Assembly (NCBI GenBank): GCA_963755495.1
Contig: CAVWJS010000006.1
Coordinates: 310,001-374,000 of the forward strand
Length of the DNA stretch: 64,000 nt
Origin: Bog-473 sp963755495
Lineage (GTDB): Bacteria; Actinomycetota; Acidimicrobiia; Acidimicrobiales; RAAP-2
Direction: 5' to 3'
The notes below the pieces were generated by a model, which saw nothing but the letters and a program-made list of their open reading frames with translations, did not search any database and was not told where the DNA came from. The number at the start of each line of letters is the position of its first letter. The stretch's first letter is position 1. Positions 8,551 to 16,544 of this stretch are shown one piece after another. Made by a program: the position numbers and the translations under genes.

Positions 8551-9001
8551 CCGGATCAGAGGCCGGTGGATGCCCCTTGCGTCGCAGTGGGAATCCGATC
8601 CGCTCCGCGATCCACTGGGCCAGCTCCCCGATCACCTCGTCGCTTATCGGGGAAGCGGCCAAGCCGAGAAACACGTTGGCCGTCGCCTCACCGTCCTCGT
8701 CGCTCGGCGGGGGTGACCATTGAAATCCGTTGCGTGTGCAGAACTCCACAGTGGCCACGAGCGCTACTTGGACATTGCCATCCCGTAGTGGGTGGTTCTT
8801 GACAAGATGCGCGCCCAGCACGGCCGCCTTCGTCGGGAACTCAGGGTAGAACTCCTCGCCCACGAATCGGGCACGCGGAGCGTGGAGCGCCGAGTCCGCC
8901 AGGTTGAGGTTGGAGTCTTGGGCGATCTCTTTTGCCGGGGTCTGCAGGACAGCCTCGGCGATCAACAAGAAGTCGGCCAGCTCCAGATAGTCGATGCTCA
9001 C
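8537..9001 (-). CDS. Doc-type (Fic/Doc) toxin-like protein
   Basis: A 154-residue protein resembling death-on-curing toxins, which phosphorylate EF-Tu. The order NLNLADSALHAPRARFVGEEFYP then KAAVLGAHLVKNHPLRDGNVQVALVA matches the Doc layout. The core HPLRDGN keeps His, Asp, Gly and Asn, but the usual Lys-Arg that follows is Val-Gln, so kinase activity is doubtful. It starts at GTG 8999-9001, overlapping the stop of the small upstream gene (GTGA), typical of toxin-antitoxin pairs. It is homologous to the interrupted gene at 59429-59995, which retains HPLPDGNKR. Alternative view: a domesticated inactive toxin. Confidence 0.75.
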   Translation of the reverse strand: MSIDYLELADFLLIAEAVLQTPAKEIAQDSNLNLADSALHAPRARFVGEEFYPEFPTKAAVLGAHLVKNHPLRDGNVQVALVATVEFCTRNGFQWSPPPSDEDGEATANVFLGLAASPISDEVIGELAQWIAERIGFPLRRKGHPPASDPVRSK

Positions 9002-9204
9002 GTGCCCAATCGCTCCAGGGCTTTGTGGTTCTGCTGGATGGCATCACGCAGCCTGAGAAAGAACTGCTGATCGGTCCGGCGCCGCCGGACCTGCGTCGTA
9101 AGGCTTGGGCGCCGTTCGGCGCCGTCTCCTGACCCACGTGCGGTGGGCCCCGTCGCCTCGGATCCTTCGGCGGGTCCCGGCAACCCGTCCTCGTGGTGGT
9201 TCAT
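8998..9204 (-). CDS. Putative antitoxin paired with the Doc-like protein
   Basis: A 68-residue protein directly upstream of and overlapping the Doc-like gene by four bases. Its last 35 residues (from SLTTQVRRRR to KALERLGT) align without gaps to those of the small protein at 59304-59432, with shared Leu, Val, Arg, Asp, Phe and a final Leu-x-Arg-Leu. Both sit upstream of a Doc-type gene in the same overlapping arrangement, the main reason to call it an antitoxin. The N-terminal 33 residues are Gly- and Glu-rich and may not be translated if a later start is used. It is not recognisably Phd or any named antitoxin family. Confidence 0.55.
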   Translation of the reverse strand: MNHHEDGLPGPAEGSEATGPTARGSGDGAERRPSLTTQVRRRRTDQQFFLRLRDAIQQNHKALERLGT

Positions 9205-9986
9205 GCCGTGATTTTAGGAGGACGCCACACGTCTCCCTCCCGCAGGGTGAGAGGATCGGTGGTCGGTGCCAGCGCGGTGAGCTCGACGAGGTGTTCGTGC
9301 ATGACGAGGGCCGAAATACCGGCATCGAACGCATCTTCGGATCCGACCATGGAGGAGGAGAAGCGGTCCGGTAGGTTCCACGGCGCCTCGTCCAGGTAGC
9401 GGGTCCGCTGGGCGAGGTTGCTCTTGTGAACGGCACCGGTGAAGAGCCTCGGGTAGATCTCGAGCACGGTCCATGGGGATGCGACGTCGAAAGGCCAGAT
9501 GCTGAACCCCGACGCCCGCAGTTGGCGCAGGTGGGGCATGCCACGAATTGATCCGGTGCCCACTGCGCCGGCTCCGCCGATTTGGAACACGCTCTTGGCG
9601 GAGATGCCGCCCACCGACAGCGAGCGCTCGGCACGGCGAAGGTGAGCCGGGAGCAGGGGTCGGGGCCGGCCGGGGCGACCCCAGAATGGCGGGGCGCAGT
9701 CTGACAACCAGGTCTCGCCCTCGCGCTCGGCCAGTTGCCACATGTCGTCGACCGTGACGCAGGACATTTCCTGCATGAACCACGACGGAAACGAAAAGGA
9801 GAAATCCAGTCCCACGACCAGGCCGCCCGGTGTGCGCGAGCGCAGCGCCACGAGGTCATCGACCACCTGCGGCCGACTGCGACCGTTGCGCAGGGTCACC
9901 AACTCGCCGTCGACAACATGGGCCAACCAGATTTTCGACGATGCGGCCTGGAAAGCACCAGACCAATCAACGGCTACGACCTCCAT
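9201..9986 (-). CDS. DUF429-like conserved protein (predicted RNase H-like fold)
   Basis: A 261-residue protein beginning MEVVAVDWSGA, followed by KIWLAHV, a GGLVVGLDFSFSFP segment and WTVLEIYPRLFTG. The two acidic strands (VDWSG and GLDFSF) recall the RNase H-like fold predicted for DUF429. I see no decisive catalytic signature, so the function stays open. I start at ATG 9984-9986; a longer frame to 10088 would translate an 18-bp tandem repeat (ALRCNT units) and is unlikely. It ends four bases into the putative antitoxin gene, so the three minus-strand genes may be one transcript. Confidence 0.65.
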   Translation of the reverse strand: MEVVAVDWSGAFQAASSKIWLAHVVDGELVTLRNGRSRPQVVDDLVALRSRTPGGLVVGLDFSFSFPSWFMQEMSCVTVDDMWQLAEREGETWLSDCAPPFWGRPGRPRPLLPAHLRRAERSLSVGGISAKSVFQIGGAGAVGTGSIRGMPHLRQLRASGFSIWPFDVASPWTVLEIYPRLFTGAVHKSNLAQRTRYLDEAPWNLPDRFSSSMVGSEDAFDAGISALVMHEHLVELTALAPTTDPLTLREGDVWRPPKITA

Positions 9987-10002
9987 TGGATGTTCAGACG
10001 TG

Positions 10003-10110
10003 CACCGAAGTGCCATGTTGCATTGAAACGCCGTGTTGCACCGAAGTGCAGTGTTGCATCGAAGCGCCGTGTCGCACCGAAGTGCCATGTTGCATCGAAA
10101 TCGTGTGGCG
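10003..10110. repeat. 18-bp tandem repeat, about six units
   Basis: Six consecutive 18-base units of the form caccgaagtgccatgttg, alternating two variants (caccgaag and catcgaag types) so that the larger period is 36 bases. The last unit is degenerate. The array lies between the DUF429-like gene start and the stop of the DUF1697 gene and stays open in the minus frame of the DUF429-like gene, where it would read as ALRCNT-type repeats. Confidence 0.85.
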
Positions 10111-10119
10111 TGTCGGCAT

Positions 10120-10659
10120 TCAGGAATCGGCGAGTGCGCAGAGCTTGGTGACCGTGTTCCAATTCCGGGTCGTGCTGACGACGCCCAACCGCCGTTCCAG
10201 CATGGTGCCGCTGAGCTTGGAATTTCCGTATCCGTCTGGCGTGTGGACGTAGACCTCCTGGCCGATGATGACCAATTCGTCGCGTCCGCTGGCGGGAGCC
10301 GTGAAGGCGGAAAGTTTCTCCCTGCTTGGCGTCTCGGCCAGAAACGTCACGTGGTGTCGCGCTGGGTCGGCTCCCTGTTTCGGAAACGGGCTGGTGGCAA
10401 GCACCTGGGTCAGCTCGGGGACGGTGCGCAGAATCACCGCCGGCGAGCTCCCGAAATCCTGCTCCAATTGTGCTTCAATTCCGGCGACCAATTTGGAAGT
10501 GCTCTTGCTCGGCGACCGAAACAAGATGTTGCCGGTTTGGATGTACGTCGACACGTCGCTATGTCCGAGTTTTACGAAGCTCTGCACCACGTCCGCCATG
10601 GCGAGGCGGCCGTGGCCGGCCACGTTGACGCTTCTGAGCAGAGCGACGTAGTGCGGCAT
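10120..10659 (-). CDS. DUF1697 family protein
   Basis: A 179-residue protein with the DUF1697 signature: MPHYVALLRSVNVAGHGRLAM at the start, DVSTYIQTGNILFRS, then HHVTFLAETP and TRNWNTVTKLCALA at the end. The family is common in actinobacteria as stand-alone cytoplasmic proteins and has no established function. The stop lies ten bases beyond the 18-bp tandem repeat. There are no obvious operon partners upstream on this strand, where the next feature is another 18-bp repeat array. The identification by motif is confident; the role is unknown. Confidence 0.9.
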   Translation of the reverse strand: MPHYVALLRSVNVAGHGRLAMADVVQSFVKLGHSDVSTYIQTGNILFRSPSKSTSKLVAGIEAQLEQDFGSSPAVILRTVPELTQVLATSPFPKQGADPARHHVTFLAETPSREKLSAFTAPASGRDELVIIGQEVYVHTPDGYGNSKLSGTMLERRLGVVSTTRNWNTVTKLCALADS

Positions 10660-10690
10660 GACGATCTTGATCTTAGGGACGGCAGCTGAT

Positions 10691-10744
10691 CTCAGGGCCG
10701 GCGGCTGCCTCAGGGCCGGCGGCTGCCTCAGGGCCGGCGGCTGC
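10691..10744. repeat. 18-bp perfect tandem repeat, three copies
   Basis: The unit ctcagggccggcggctgc occurs three times in a row, apparently without change, just upstream of the DUF1697 gene (minus strand) and of the VOC remnant (plus strand). It is GC-rich with an internal GCCGGC palindrome. Copy number may be polymorphic. No regulatory role can be shown. Confidence 0.88.
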
Positions 10745-10793
10745 CTAGTGTGGAGATGTGCGGCCGGTTCTTCATTTGGCGACCGAGCAGACC

Positions 10794-10913
10794 ATGGCGA
10801 AACTCCGTGATCCCAGCGGGAACGTCATGGAGCTCACGACCTACGCCGACGTCGAGTTCGCACTGGAGCCGCCGCTCTATGGTCCCGCCCAAGCCCTTGA
10901 CCACTTTCGCTGA
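10794..10913 (+). pseudogene. C-terminal remnant of a VOC/glyoxalase-like protein
   Basis: A 39-residue frame, MAKLRDPSGNVMELTTYADV, ending in ALDHFR and a TGA. The segment LRDPSGNVMEL is the characteristic last strand of vicinal-oxygen-chelate proteins, where the Glu binds metal. The frame stays open upstream to about 10760 but shows no further family sequence before the tandem repeat. It looks like the tail of a deleted gene; chance similarity over so short a stretch is possible. Confidence 0.4.
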
Positions 10914-10965
10914 ATCGGGCGATCCCGCGGCAACCGGTCCCCGACCGGTGGGAGCGGAACCCGCG

Positions 10966-11709
10966 GTGCGCACGCTTACGGTGTTGGGGTGTGACGGGAG
11001 CTGGCCCGGAGCAGGCGGCGCGGGAAGCGGCTACCTCGTTGCTGCCGGCGGTACATCGATCATGCTTGACGCCGGACCTGGCACGTTTGCCCAGCTTCAG
11101 CGCCACATCGACCCGGGGCACCTCGATGCCGTCATCCTGACCCATGCCCATCCCGATCATTGGACCGACTTCGAGGCGTTGGCCACTTGGGCCGGATACG
11201 GTCCGGGTCAGGACCGATTCCGCGGGAAGGGAGGTCGGTCGCTATTGGTGTACGCCCCACCCGGATTGCGGGAGCGCTCACACTATTGCTCGGCGACCTG
11301 GACGGATTGGAGGGAGCTCCAAGAATCCGAGGAGCTCACGCTGGGCGCGCTCGACGTCCGTATCGCGGCGACCGATCATGGCATCGCCACCCGGGCTATT
11401 GGGCTGACCCACGGCCACGCCACCTTGGCCTATTCGGCGGACTCGGGGCCGGGCTGGTCGGTGGAAGCTTTGGGGCGCGACATCGGGACGTTTTTGTGTG
11501 AGGCCACCTACACGCAGGACAGGGAAGGGTCGATGTTGCACCTGAGCGGTCGTCAGGCCGGTGCTATGGCGGCTGCGGCCGGCGTAGGTCGTCTCATCGT
11601 CACGCACCGGTGGCCTACGGTGGCAGCCGACGACCTTCGTCGTGAGGCCGAGCTCGCCTTCGGGCAACCGGTGGAACAGGCGAGTATGGGTGCTGTCTTT
11701 GGCTGGTAG
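10966..11709 (+). CDS. MBL-fold metallo-hydrolase (RNase Z/ElaC-like)
   Basis: A metallo-beta-lactamase-fold hydrolase of about 247 residues. It shows TVLGCDGSWPG at the start, the metal motif LTHAHPDHWTDF (His-x-His-x-Asp-His), AYSADSG with the bridging Asp, and VTHRWPT toward the end. In actinobacteria this gene commonly precedes rph and rdgB, as here, which suggests a housekeeping role in RNA or nucleotide metabolism, but the substrate is not established. I choose GTG 10966 because homologous sequence begins there; an upstream frame exists but runs through the VOC remnant and repeat. rph follows 47 bases after the stop. Confidence 0.88.
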   Translation: MRTLTVLGCDGSWPGAGGAGSGYLVAAGGTSIMLDAGPGTFAQLQRHIDPGHLDAVILTHAHPDHWTDFEALATWAGYGPGQDRFRGKGGRSLLVYAPPGLRERSHYCSATWTDWRELQESEELTLGALDVRIAATDHGIATRAIGLTHGHATLAYSADSGPGWSVEALGRDIGTFLCEATYTQDREGSMLHLSGRQAGAMAAAAGVGRLIVTHRWPTVAADDLRREAELAFGQPVEQASMGAVFGW

Positions 11710-11756
11710 CCATGGCCATTCCGCAATGACGAACCCGTAGTGACGAGAGGAATGCG

Positions 11757-12566
11757 ATGTCCGAGAACAGGGAACCGAATGAGACTGGGCTTTTCAATGA
11801 GAAGGGCATGAGCACGACCGGGGACCCGCGCACCGCGCGCGGAGACGGACGCGCGCTCGACCAGCTCCGTCCCGTCAGCTTCGAGCGGGATTACACGGTG
11901 ATGGCGCCGGGCTCGGTGCTGGTCTCTTTCGGTCGGACCAAGGTGCTTTGCACCGCTTCGATCGAGGATCGGGTTCCCCCATGGATGCGCGGGAGTGGCA
12001 AGGGGTGGGTGACCGCCGAGTATTCGATGTTGCCCGGCTCCACGCCCGAACGAGCATCTCGTGAGGCGGCCAAGGGCAAGCAGTCAGGTCGCACCCAAGA
12101 GATTCAGCGCTTGATCGCCCGCTCCTTGCGGGCGGTGTGCGACCTGGTCGTTCTCGGCGAGGCGCAGATAACGGTCGACTGCGATGTCCTCCAGGCGGAC
12201 GGGGGCACGCGTACGGCCTCTATTTGCGGGGCCTATGTAGCGCTGCACGACGCGTTCACCCGCATGCAGCAGGGCGGTGTGCTGCGGGACAATCCACTGA
12301 CGGACTCGGTGGCGGCAATCTCGGTGGGGATCATCGATGGAGTCCCGATGCTCGATCTTCCCTATGCAGAGGACTCCCGGGCCGAGGTCGACATGAACGT
12401 CGTCATGACCGGTGCTGGTCGCTTCGTTGAAGTGCAGGGAACGGCCGAGGGCATGGCGTTCAGTCGGGGCGAACTGGACAGCCTGTTGGGGTTGGCGGAA
12501 GCGGGTATCAAGGAATTGTCGGCCGCTCAAGCGGCGGTCCTCGCGACACCACCAACGCCGCGGTGA
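11757..12566 (+). CDS. rph: Ribonuclease PH
   Basis: RNase PH trims tRNA 3' ends by phosphorolysis. The 269-residue product contains RGDGRALDQLRPV, GSVLVSFGRTKVLCTAS, a central GRTQEIQRLIARSLRAV (phosphate-binding Arg region), TVDCDVLQADGGTRTASICGA with the conserved Asp residues, and VDMNVVMTG. The start at ATG 11757 has AGAGG upstream; ATG 11808 (MSTTGDPRTARGDGRA) also has a ribosome site (GAAGG) and would give a more usual N-terminus. The stop overlaps the rdgB start by four bases, so the two are coupled, a conserved actinobacterial pairing. Confidence 0.96.
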   Translation: MSENREPNETGLFNEKGMSTTGDPRTARGDGRALDQLRPVSFERDYTVMAPGSVLVSFGRTKVLCTASIEDRVPPWMRGSGKGWVTAEYSMLPGSTPERASREAAKGKQSGRTQEIQRLIARSLRAVCDLVVLGEAQITVDCDVLQADGGTRTASICGAYVALHDAFTRMQQGGVLRDNPLTDSVAAISVGIIDGVPMLDLPYAEDSRAEVDMNVVMTGAGRFVEVQGTAEGMAFSRGELDSLLGLAEAGIKELSAAQAAVLATPPTPR

Positions 12567-13181
12567 GCAACTCCGCTCCCATGCGGCTCGTGCTCGCCTC
12601 GGCCAATCCGGACAAGGTGGTGGAAATCTCTGCCGTGCTTTCCGATGCACTCGAGGTGGAGCTGATTCCCCGACCCGACGACGTTCCCGAGGTGGTGGAG
12701 GACGGGGAGACGCTCCTGGGCAATGCCCGCCTCAAGGCGAGAGCACTGGTGATTGCCACCAGCCTCCCGGCCGTGGCGGACGATACGGGCTTGGAGGTGG
12801 AGGCACTCGGCGGCGCCCCCGGCGTCTATTCGGCCCGCTACGCCGGCGAAGACGCGACCTACGCCGCCAACGTGGCCAAGCTCCTGGCTGAACTGGGAGG
12901 GCGGCCCGATGGCGGAGGAGATCGCTCTGCCCGATTCCGTACCGTCGCCCTGGTGTCGTTCCCCGACGGTTCCGAACTGTGGGCCGAAGGTGCGGTCGAA
13001 GGAACGATTGCCGCGAGCGGCGAGCGGAACGGGCGGGTTCGGTTACGACCCGGTTTTCGTACCGAGCGAAGGCGATGGACGCACGTTCGCCGAAATGACA
13101 TCGGCCGAGAAGAACGTGATCTCGCATCGTGGGCGAGCGTTCCGCGCCTTGGCTGCGGCGCTGGCAACACGCCCGCGGTGA
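12563..13181 (+). pseudogene. rdgB: XTP/dITP pyrophosphatase RdgB, one frameshift
   Basis: RdgB removes non-canonical purine triphosphates. The first frame reads RLVLASANPDKVVEI (nucleotide site), VADDTGLEVEALGG with the catalytic Asp and PGVYSARYAGEDAT. After EGTIAAS the frame is lost; the correct continuation SGTGGFGYDPVFVPSEGDGRTFAEM ... KNVISHRGRA appears one frame over and ends at TGA 13179-13181. One extra base, or two missing, between about 13010 and 13025 explains it. Without the shift the product would read into unrelated sequence to 13201. The gene overlaps rph at its start. The break is probably a sequencing indel in an otherwise intact gene. Confidence 0.9.
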
Positions 13182-13197
13182 GGTCAGTCTCTTCTGT

Positions 13198-14421
13198 ATG
13201 AAGGTTGCCTACGTGGTGCCTCGCTACGGCCTGCAAATCCGTGGGGGAGCGGAGACGGGTGCGCGCATGCTGGCCGAGCATCTCGTCGCCGATCGTGGCG
13301 ATCAGGTCGAGGTGTTCACGTCGGCCGCGCTCGACGCGCTCACATGGCGGGACGAATTGGCAATCGGGACCGAGCGCATCAATGGGGTGACTGTTCACCG
13401 CATCGCTTCGGAGGCGGGACGGGGCGAGGGGTTTCATCCCCTCTCAGGCAGGCTGTTGGCCGACCCCACGCATGCCAGTGCATCCGACTGTGAACGCTGG
13501 CTCGACTTGCAGGGTCCCAAGTCGCCCGACCTCCTGAAGGCCCTGCAGGAAAGCGATGCCGATGTGATCGCCTTCTACCCCTACCTGTACTACCCGACTG
13601 TTCGTGGCCTGCCCCTGGTGCGCGAGCGAGCCATCCTCCATCCGGCGGCACACGAAGAGCCGGCCTTGCACCTTCCGATCTTTGACGCGTTGTTCTCGCA
13701 GTGCCGCAGCTTCGTGTTCCATACCCGTAGTGAGCGCCGCCTCGTGGCTGACCGTTTTAGCGTCGCCACCACACCACAGGTCGTGGTTGGATTGGGTATC
13801 GAGGAGGCCGGTGGTTCAGCCGAGTCGACGCGTTCGGCGTTTGGTCTCGGCGACGCGCCCTACCTCATGTGCATCGGAAGAGTGGATGACAAGAAGGGGA
13901 CGGGAATCCTCTGGCGCTACTTCCGGTCCTACAAGGAGCGGCACCCCAGTGCTCTTCGACTGGTGCTGGTGGGCCAGATCGTCAATCCGCCCGAGACCGA
14001 TGGCGACATCATCGTGACAGGCATGATCGACGACGAGTCCAAGTGGGGCTTACTCCGGGGCGCCTATGCGCTGGTCGCCCCCTCGCCGTTCGAATCGTTC
14101 TCTCTCACCGTGGTCGAGGGGATGACGGCGGGGGCGCCGGCCATCGTGAACGCGGTGTGCGGGGCTACCCGCGAGCATTGCGAACGGTCAGGCGCTGGGA
14201 TGTGGTTCGAGGGGTACGCCGAATTCGAGGCTGTACTCGATCGAATGCTCGGTGATCGAGTGTTGCACGAGACCATGCGCCAGAACGGCTATCGCTATGT
14301 GGAGGCCAACTATCGCTGGCCGGTGGTCATGGATCGCTACGGCGCCTTCCTGGAGGCGTTCGCGGCCCGGCCACGCCGAGCTGGCGCCTCAGTCCCCACG
14401 TCACGACAAGCCCAGGTCTGA
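13198..14421 (+). CDS. Glycosyltransferase family 4-like protein
   Basis: A GT-B glycosyltransferase of about 407 residues. It begins MKVAYVVPRYGLQIRGGAET (acceptor-domain loop), and the donor domain shows YLMCIGRVDDKKG, VVAPSPFESFSLTVVEGM (the Glu-x7-Glu-like region) and VNAVCGATREHCERSGAGMWF. Start is ATG 13198, where the homology begins. It is a close paralogue of the protein at 29700-30899 (shared ADVIAFYPYLY, HPAAHEEP and TREHCERSG blocks), so it probably acts in the same surface polysaccharide pathway although it sits 11 kb away. It follows rdgB by 16 bases. Confidence 0.9.
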   Translation: MKVAYVVPRYGLQIRGGAETGARMLAEHLVADRGDQVEVFTSAALDALTWRDELAIGTERINGVTVHRIASEAGRGEGFHPLSGRLLADPTHASASDCERWLDLQGPKSPDLLKALQESDADVIAFYPYLYYPTVRGLPLVRERAILHPAAHEEPALHLPIFDALFSQCRSFVFHTRSERRLVADRFSVATTPQVVVGLGIEEAGGSAESTRSAFGLGDAPYLMCIGRVDDKKGTGILWRYFRSYKERHPSALRLVLVGQIVNPPETDGDIIVTGMIDDESKWGLLRGAYALVAPSPFESFSLTVVEGMTAGAPAIVNAVCGATREHCERSGAGMWFEGYAEFEAVLDRMLGDRVLHETMRQNGYRYVEANYRWPVVMDRYGAFLEAFAARPRRAGASVPTSRQAQV

Positions 14422-14445
14422 GGCCCCATTTGGCCTGGATGGCCA

Positions 14446-14459
14446 GATCTGATCAGATC
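14446..14459. promoter_or_regulatory. Perfect 14-bp palindrome upstream of the monooxygenase-like gene
   Basis: GATCTGATCAGATC is its own reverse complement and ends six bases before the ATG at 14465. It could be an operator or part of a small hairpin following the glycosyltransferase. There is no direct evidence for a binding protein. Confidence 0.35.
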
Positions 14460-14464
14460 GCCAC

Positions 14465-14797
14465 ATGACCGTGATCAAAATCAATGCCATAACCGTGCCG
14501 GAAGATGCCGGGGACGAGCTGGCGAAGAGATTTGCCGCCCGGGCTGGCGCCGTTGACAACCAGGAAGGGTTCGAGGGTTTCGAGTTGCTGCGCCCTACGG
14601 ACGAGCGCCGCCAGTGGCTGGTCGTGACGAGGTGGAAGGACGAGGACTCCTTCAAGAGCTGGGTCTCCTCGCCGGCGTTCGCCCACGGGCACGCTGGCGC
14701 CGATCGGCCAGCCCCAGACGGCGGTCCGGTCACAGTGTCGTCGGAACTGTGGTCCTACGAAGTGTCCGTAGGATCGTCCCCCGATGACGGCGACTGA
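14465..14797 (+). CDS. Antibiotic biosynthesis monooxygenase/heme-degrading (ABM) family protein
   Basis: A 110-residue ferredoxin-fold protein. VIKINAITVPEDAGDELAKRFAARAGAVDNQEGF and QWLVVTRWKDEDSFKSWVSSPAFAHGH match the ABM domain, especially the HmoA/MhuD-like actinobacterial group that binds or degrades heme. The HGHA segment could provide a heme-ligand His, but the assignment to heme degradation is an inference. It begins 43 bases after the glycosyltransferase stop, with the palindrome at 14446-14459 in between. It appears to be a stand-alone gene. Confidence 0.82.
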   Translation: MTVIKINAITVPEDAGDELAKRFAARAGAVDNQEGFEGFELLRPTDERRQWLVVTRWKDEDSFKSWVSSPAFAHGHAGADRPAPDGGPVTVSSELWSYEVSVGSSPDDGD

Positions 14798-15063
14798 AGT
14801 GGTACGCCGCTCGTAGTACCGAGGCAAGATTTGCCCTGCCCCCGAACGAATCCGGCGTGGGCGCGCTCTCCGTCAGCCTGATGACGGTCGACGGCTTTAG
14901 GATGACGGTCTGTGGGCCTTTGGCTCGTTGTCTACCAGGCGACGGTCCAGCCGAGGTAGTCGAGATACTGCAGGCCGCGGCGGCCGCGTTGTGCATCGAT
15001 GGTCCCGCTGCGCTGTGGCCGGCGAGCAGGAAGAATTGGTGACGATCTGGGGTTGTACGCATT

Positions 15064-15321
15064 GTGACGTCGACTTCGCGGCAGATGACCCTGTTCTGGC
15101 GGCCCGGCTGTCCCTATTGCTGGCGACTTCGAACCAAGCTGAAGCAGGCCGGCGTACATATGGACGAGATCAACATCTGGGAGGACGCTGCAGGGGCAGC
15201 CTTCGTTCGGTCGGTCACGGGCGGCGATGAAACGGTCCCGACCGTACGCATTGGAACACGGTCCGTGGTGAATCCCTCACCACGTGAGCTCATCGAGATG
15301 ATCCGCGAGAACTCCGGCTAG
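15064..15321 (+). CDS. Mycoredoxin/glutaredoxin-like protein
   Basis: An 85-residue thioredoxin-fold protein with QMTLFWRPGCPYCWRLRTKLKQAG. The CPYC active site and the WRPGCPYC context are typical of mycoredoxins, which reduce mycothiol mixed disulfides in actinobacteria. ETVPTVRIGTRSVVNPS supplies the cis-Pro region. The start may be GTG 15064 or the ATG at 15085 (MTLFWRPG), the latter giving the usual N-terminus. The stretch 14798-15063 before it shows no convincing gene. Whether it uses mycothiol is inferred from taxonomy. Confidence 0.88.
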   Translation: MTSTSRQMTLFWRPGCPYCWRLRTKLKQAGVHMDEINIWEDAAGAAFVRSVTGGDETVPTVRIGTRSVVNPSPRELIEMIRENSG

Positions 15322-15364
15322 ACGGGCTCATCCCTCTTCGGGATCGTGCCCTTGTACGGACGGA

Positions 15365-16015
15365 TCAGCGTCCCTCTGCCGTACAGACGCAGACCCGATT
15401 CCCGTCGGAATCAGCGAGAATCGTACACAAGGGAGCTGCGGAGTCGTCGACGATGGATCCCCCGGAAGCCACTGCCGCAACGATCCGTTCGTTGGCCACC
15501 TCGGGAGCGAGCCACAAGTCGAAATGCCAGCGTTGACGGGGGGTGTCGTGCTCGTCAGTGTTTTGGAACCACATACCAGGGACGCGGGCGGATGGATCGA
15601 AGATCGAGTCGTAGATTTTGTTGTCGGCGCTACCAGTGAGCAGCACCGACCAGAATGGCGAGACCTGGTCCTCGTGCGCGGTATCGAGTGCGATCTCGAG
15701 TTGGGTCACCCCGGCCGGGTCGGGTTTGAGCCCGAGCTCCTTCGCAATCTCACTGATTTTCCCCGCCATGTCGACATCTTTCTGCGTCACCCATAAACCG
15801 TCCTCATGGGTGCACAGCGAGACGTCGACAATGCCGACGGCCAGTTTCAGCTCAGGGTGGTGATCCTCGGCCTCAGCGATCTCGGCCACGGCCGATACGA
15901 ACGCAGCTGCGGTGAGGTAATCCGGGCTCGAGTAGCGAGCGTGCAGGGCCTGGGCCAACTTGCGCCAGTCAACGAGACCCGCATCGAGGACCTGCTGGTT
16001 CCCGAGCCTCTCCAT
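15365..16015 (-). CDS. 4a-hydroxytetrahydrobiopterin dehydratase-like domain fused to a VOC-like domain
   Basis: A 216-residue two-domain protein. The first 100 residues resemble pterin-4a-carbinolamine dehydratase: AAAFVSAVAEIAEAEDHHPEL with the catalytic His pair and GLWVTQKDVDMAGKISEIAKELGL. The second half (FWSVLLTG, GMWFQNTDEHDTPRQRWHFDLWLAPE, CTILADSDGNRVCVCTAEGR) resembles a glyoxalase/VOC domain with HFDLWL and DSDGN blocks. Start ATG 16013-16015. Pterin recycling would normally serve an aromatic amino acid hydroxylase, but none is visible here. Such fusions exist in actinobacteria without a defined role. Confidence 0.82.
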   Translation of the reverse strand: MERLGNQQVLDAGLVDWRKLAQALHARYSSPDYLTAAAFVSAVAEIAEAEDHHPELKLAVGIVDVSLCTHEDGLWVTQKDVDMAGKISEIAKELGLKPDPAGVTQLEIALDTAHEDQVSPFWSVLLTGSADNKIYDSIFDPSARVPGMWFQNTDEHDTPRQRWHFDLWLAPEVANERIVAAVASGGSIVDDSAAPLCTILADSDGNRVCVCTAEGR

Positions 16016-16187
16016 GCGTCCAACTCTGCCACAAGGCGCCGAGGGGCCACACCCGTCCCTGGTGCGGTCTCCACAATGGCCGTGACGACGGGAACCGATC
16101 GAGGCACAGATCGCCCTTTTACTGGGGTCCCTACAACGGGGTTTGCGCGGATGGTGCGTCAGGTCATCGTCTTCGACAAAAAGTAAG

Positions 16188-16544
16188 CTACTCGAGTTCC
16201 TTCCATTTCTCTCGACCAAAAAGGCGGCCAAACCGCGCGGTCAAGGAAGGCCCTTCGTCTCTCGCAGTATCGGGATGCAAGACAAGCGTTCCCTTCGGAG
16301 CGGGGAGCGCGGTCACTTCTTCATCAGTAAGAGAACACCGCACGACGGTCGTTGTGATGTCAGTGATTTGGTCCCGATCTACAAACCTCAGTCCATGCTT
16401 TGTCTTCACGGCAATGCCGTCAAAGAGGTCCTCTTCGGGAATCTGCAATACGTGCTCAACCGTTCCAAACTGAGACCCAGTCGAACTCAAGACCGACGTA
16501 CCGACGGCCAGTGCTTCGTATGAGATTGGGCGGCCTTCGTCCAT
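16188..16544 (-). CDS. Hypothetical protein, PRC-barrel-like
   Basis: About 118 residues from ATG 16542-16544. The N-terminal half, YEALAVGTSVLSSTGSQFGTVEHVLQIPEEDLFDGIAVKTKHGLRFVDRDQITDI, has the spacing of a PRC-barrel or DUF2171-like domain (a short beta barrel with a VL..DG.. turn). The tail is basic and ends in REKWKELE. I do not recognise a specific family with certainty. It lies between the pterin dehydratase gene and the permease gene on the same strand, with moderate gaps on both sides. Confidence 0.6.
   Translation of the reverse strand: MDEGRPISYEALAVGTSVLSSTGSQFGTVEHVLQIPEEDLFDGIAVKTKHGLRFVDRDQITDITTTVVRCSLTDEEVTALPAPKGTLVLHPDTARDEGPSLTARFGRLFGREKWKELE

Noticed and set aside
10003..10110. 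CRISPR-like array
   Set aside because: Units are contiguous without unique spacers, so this is a tandem repeat. No cas genes are in the window.
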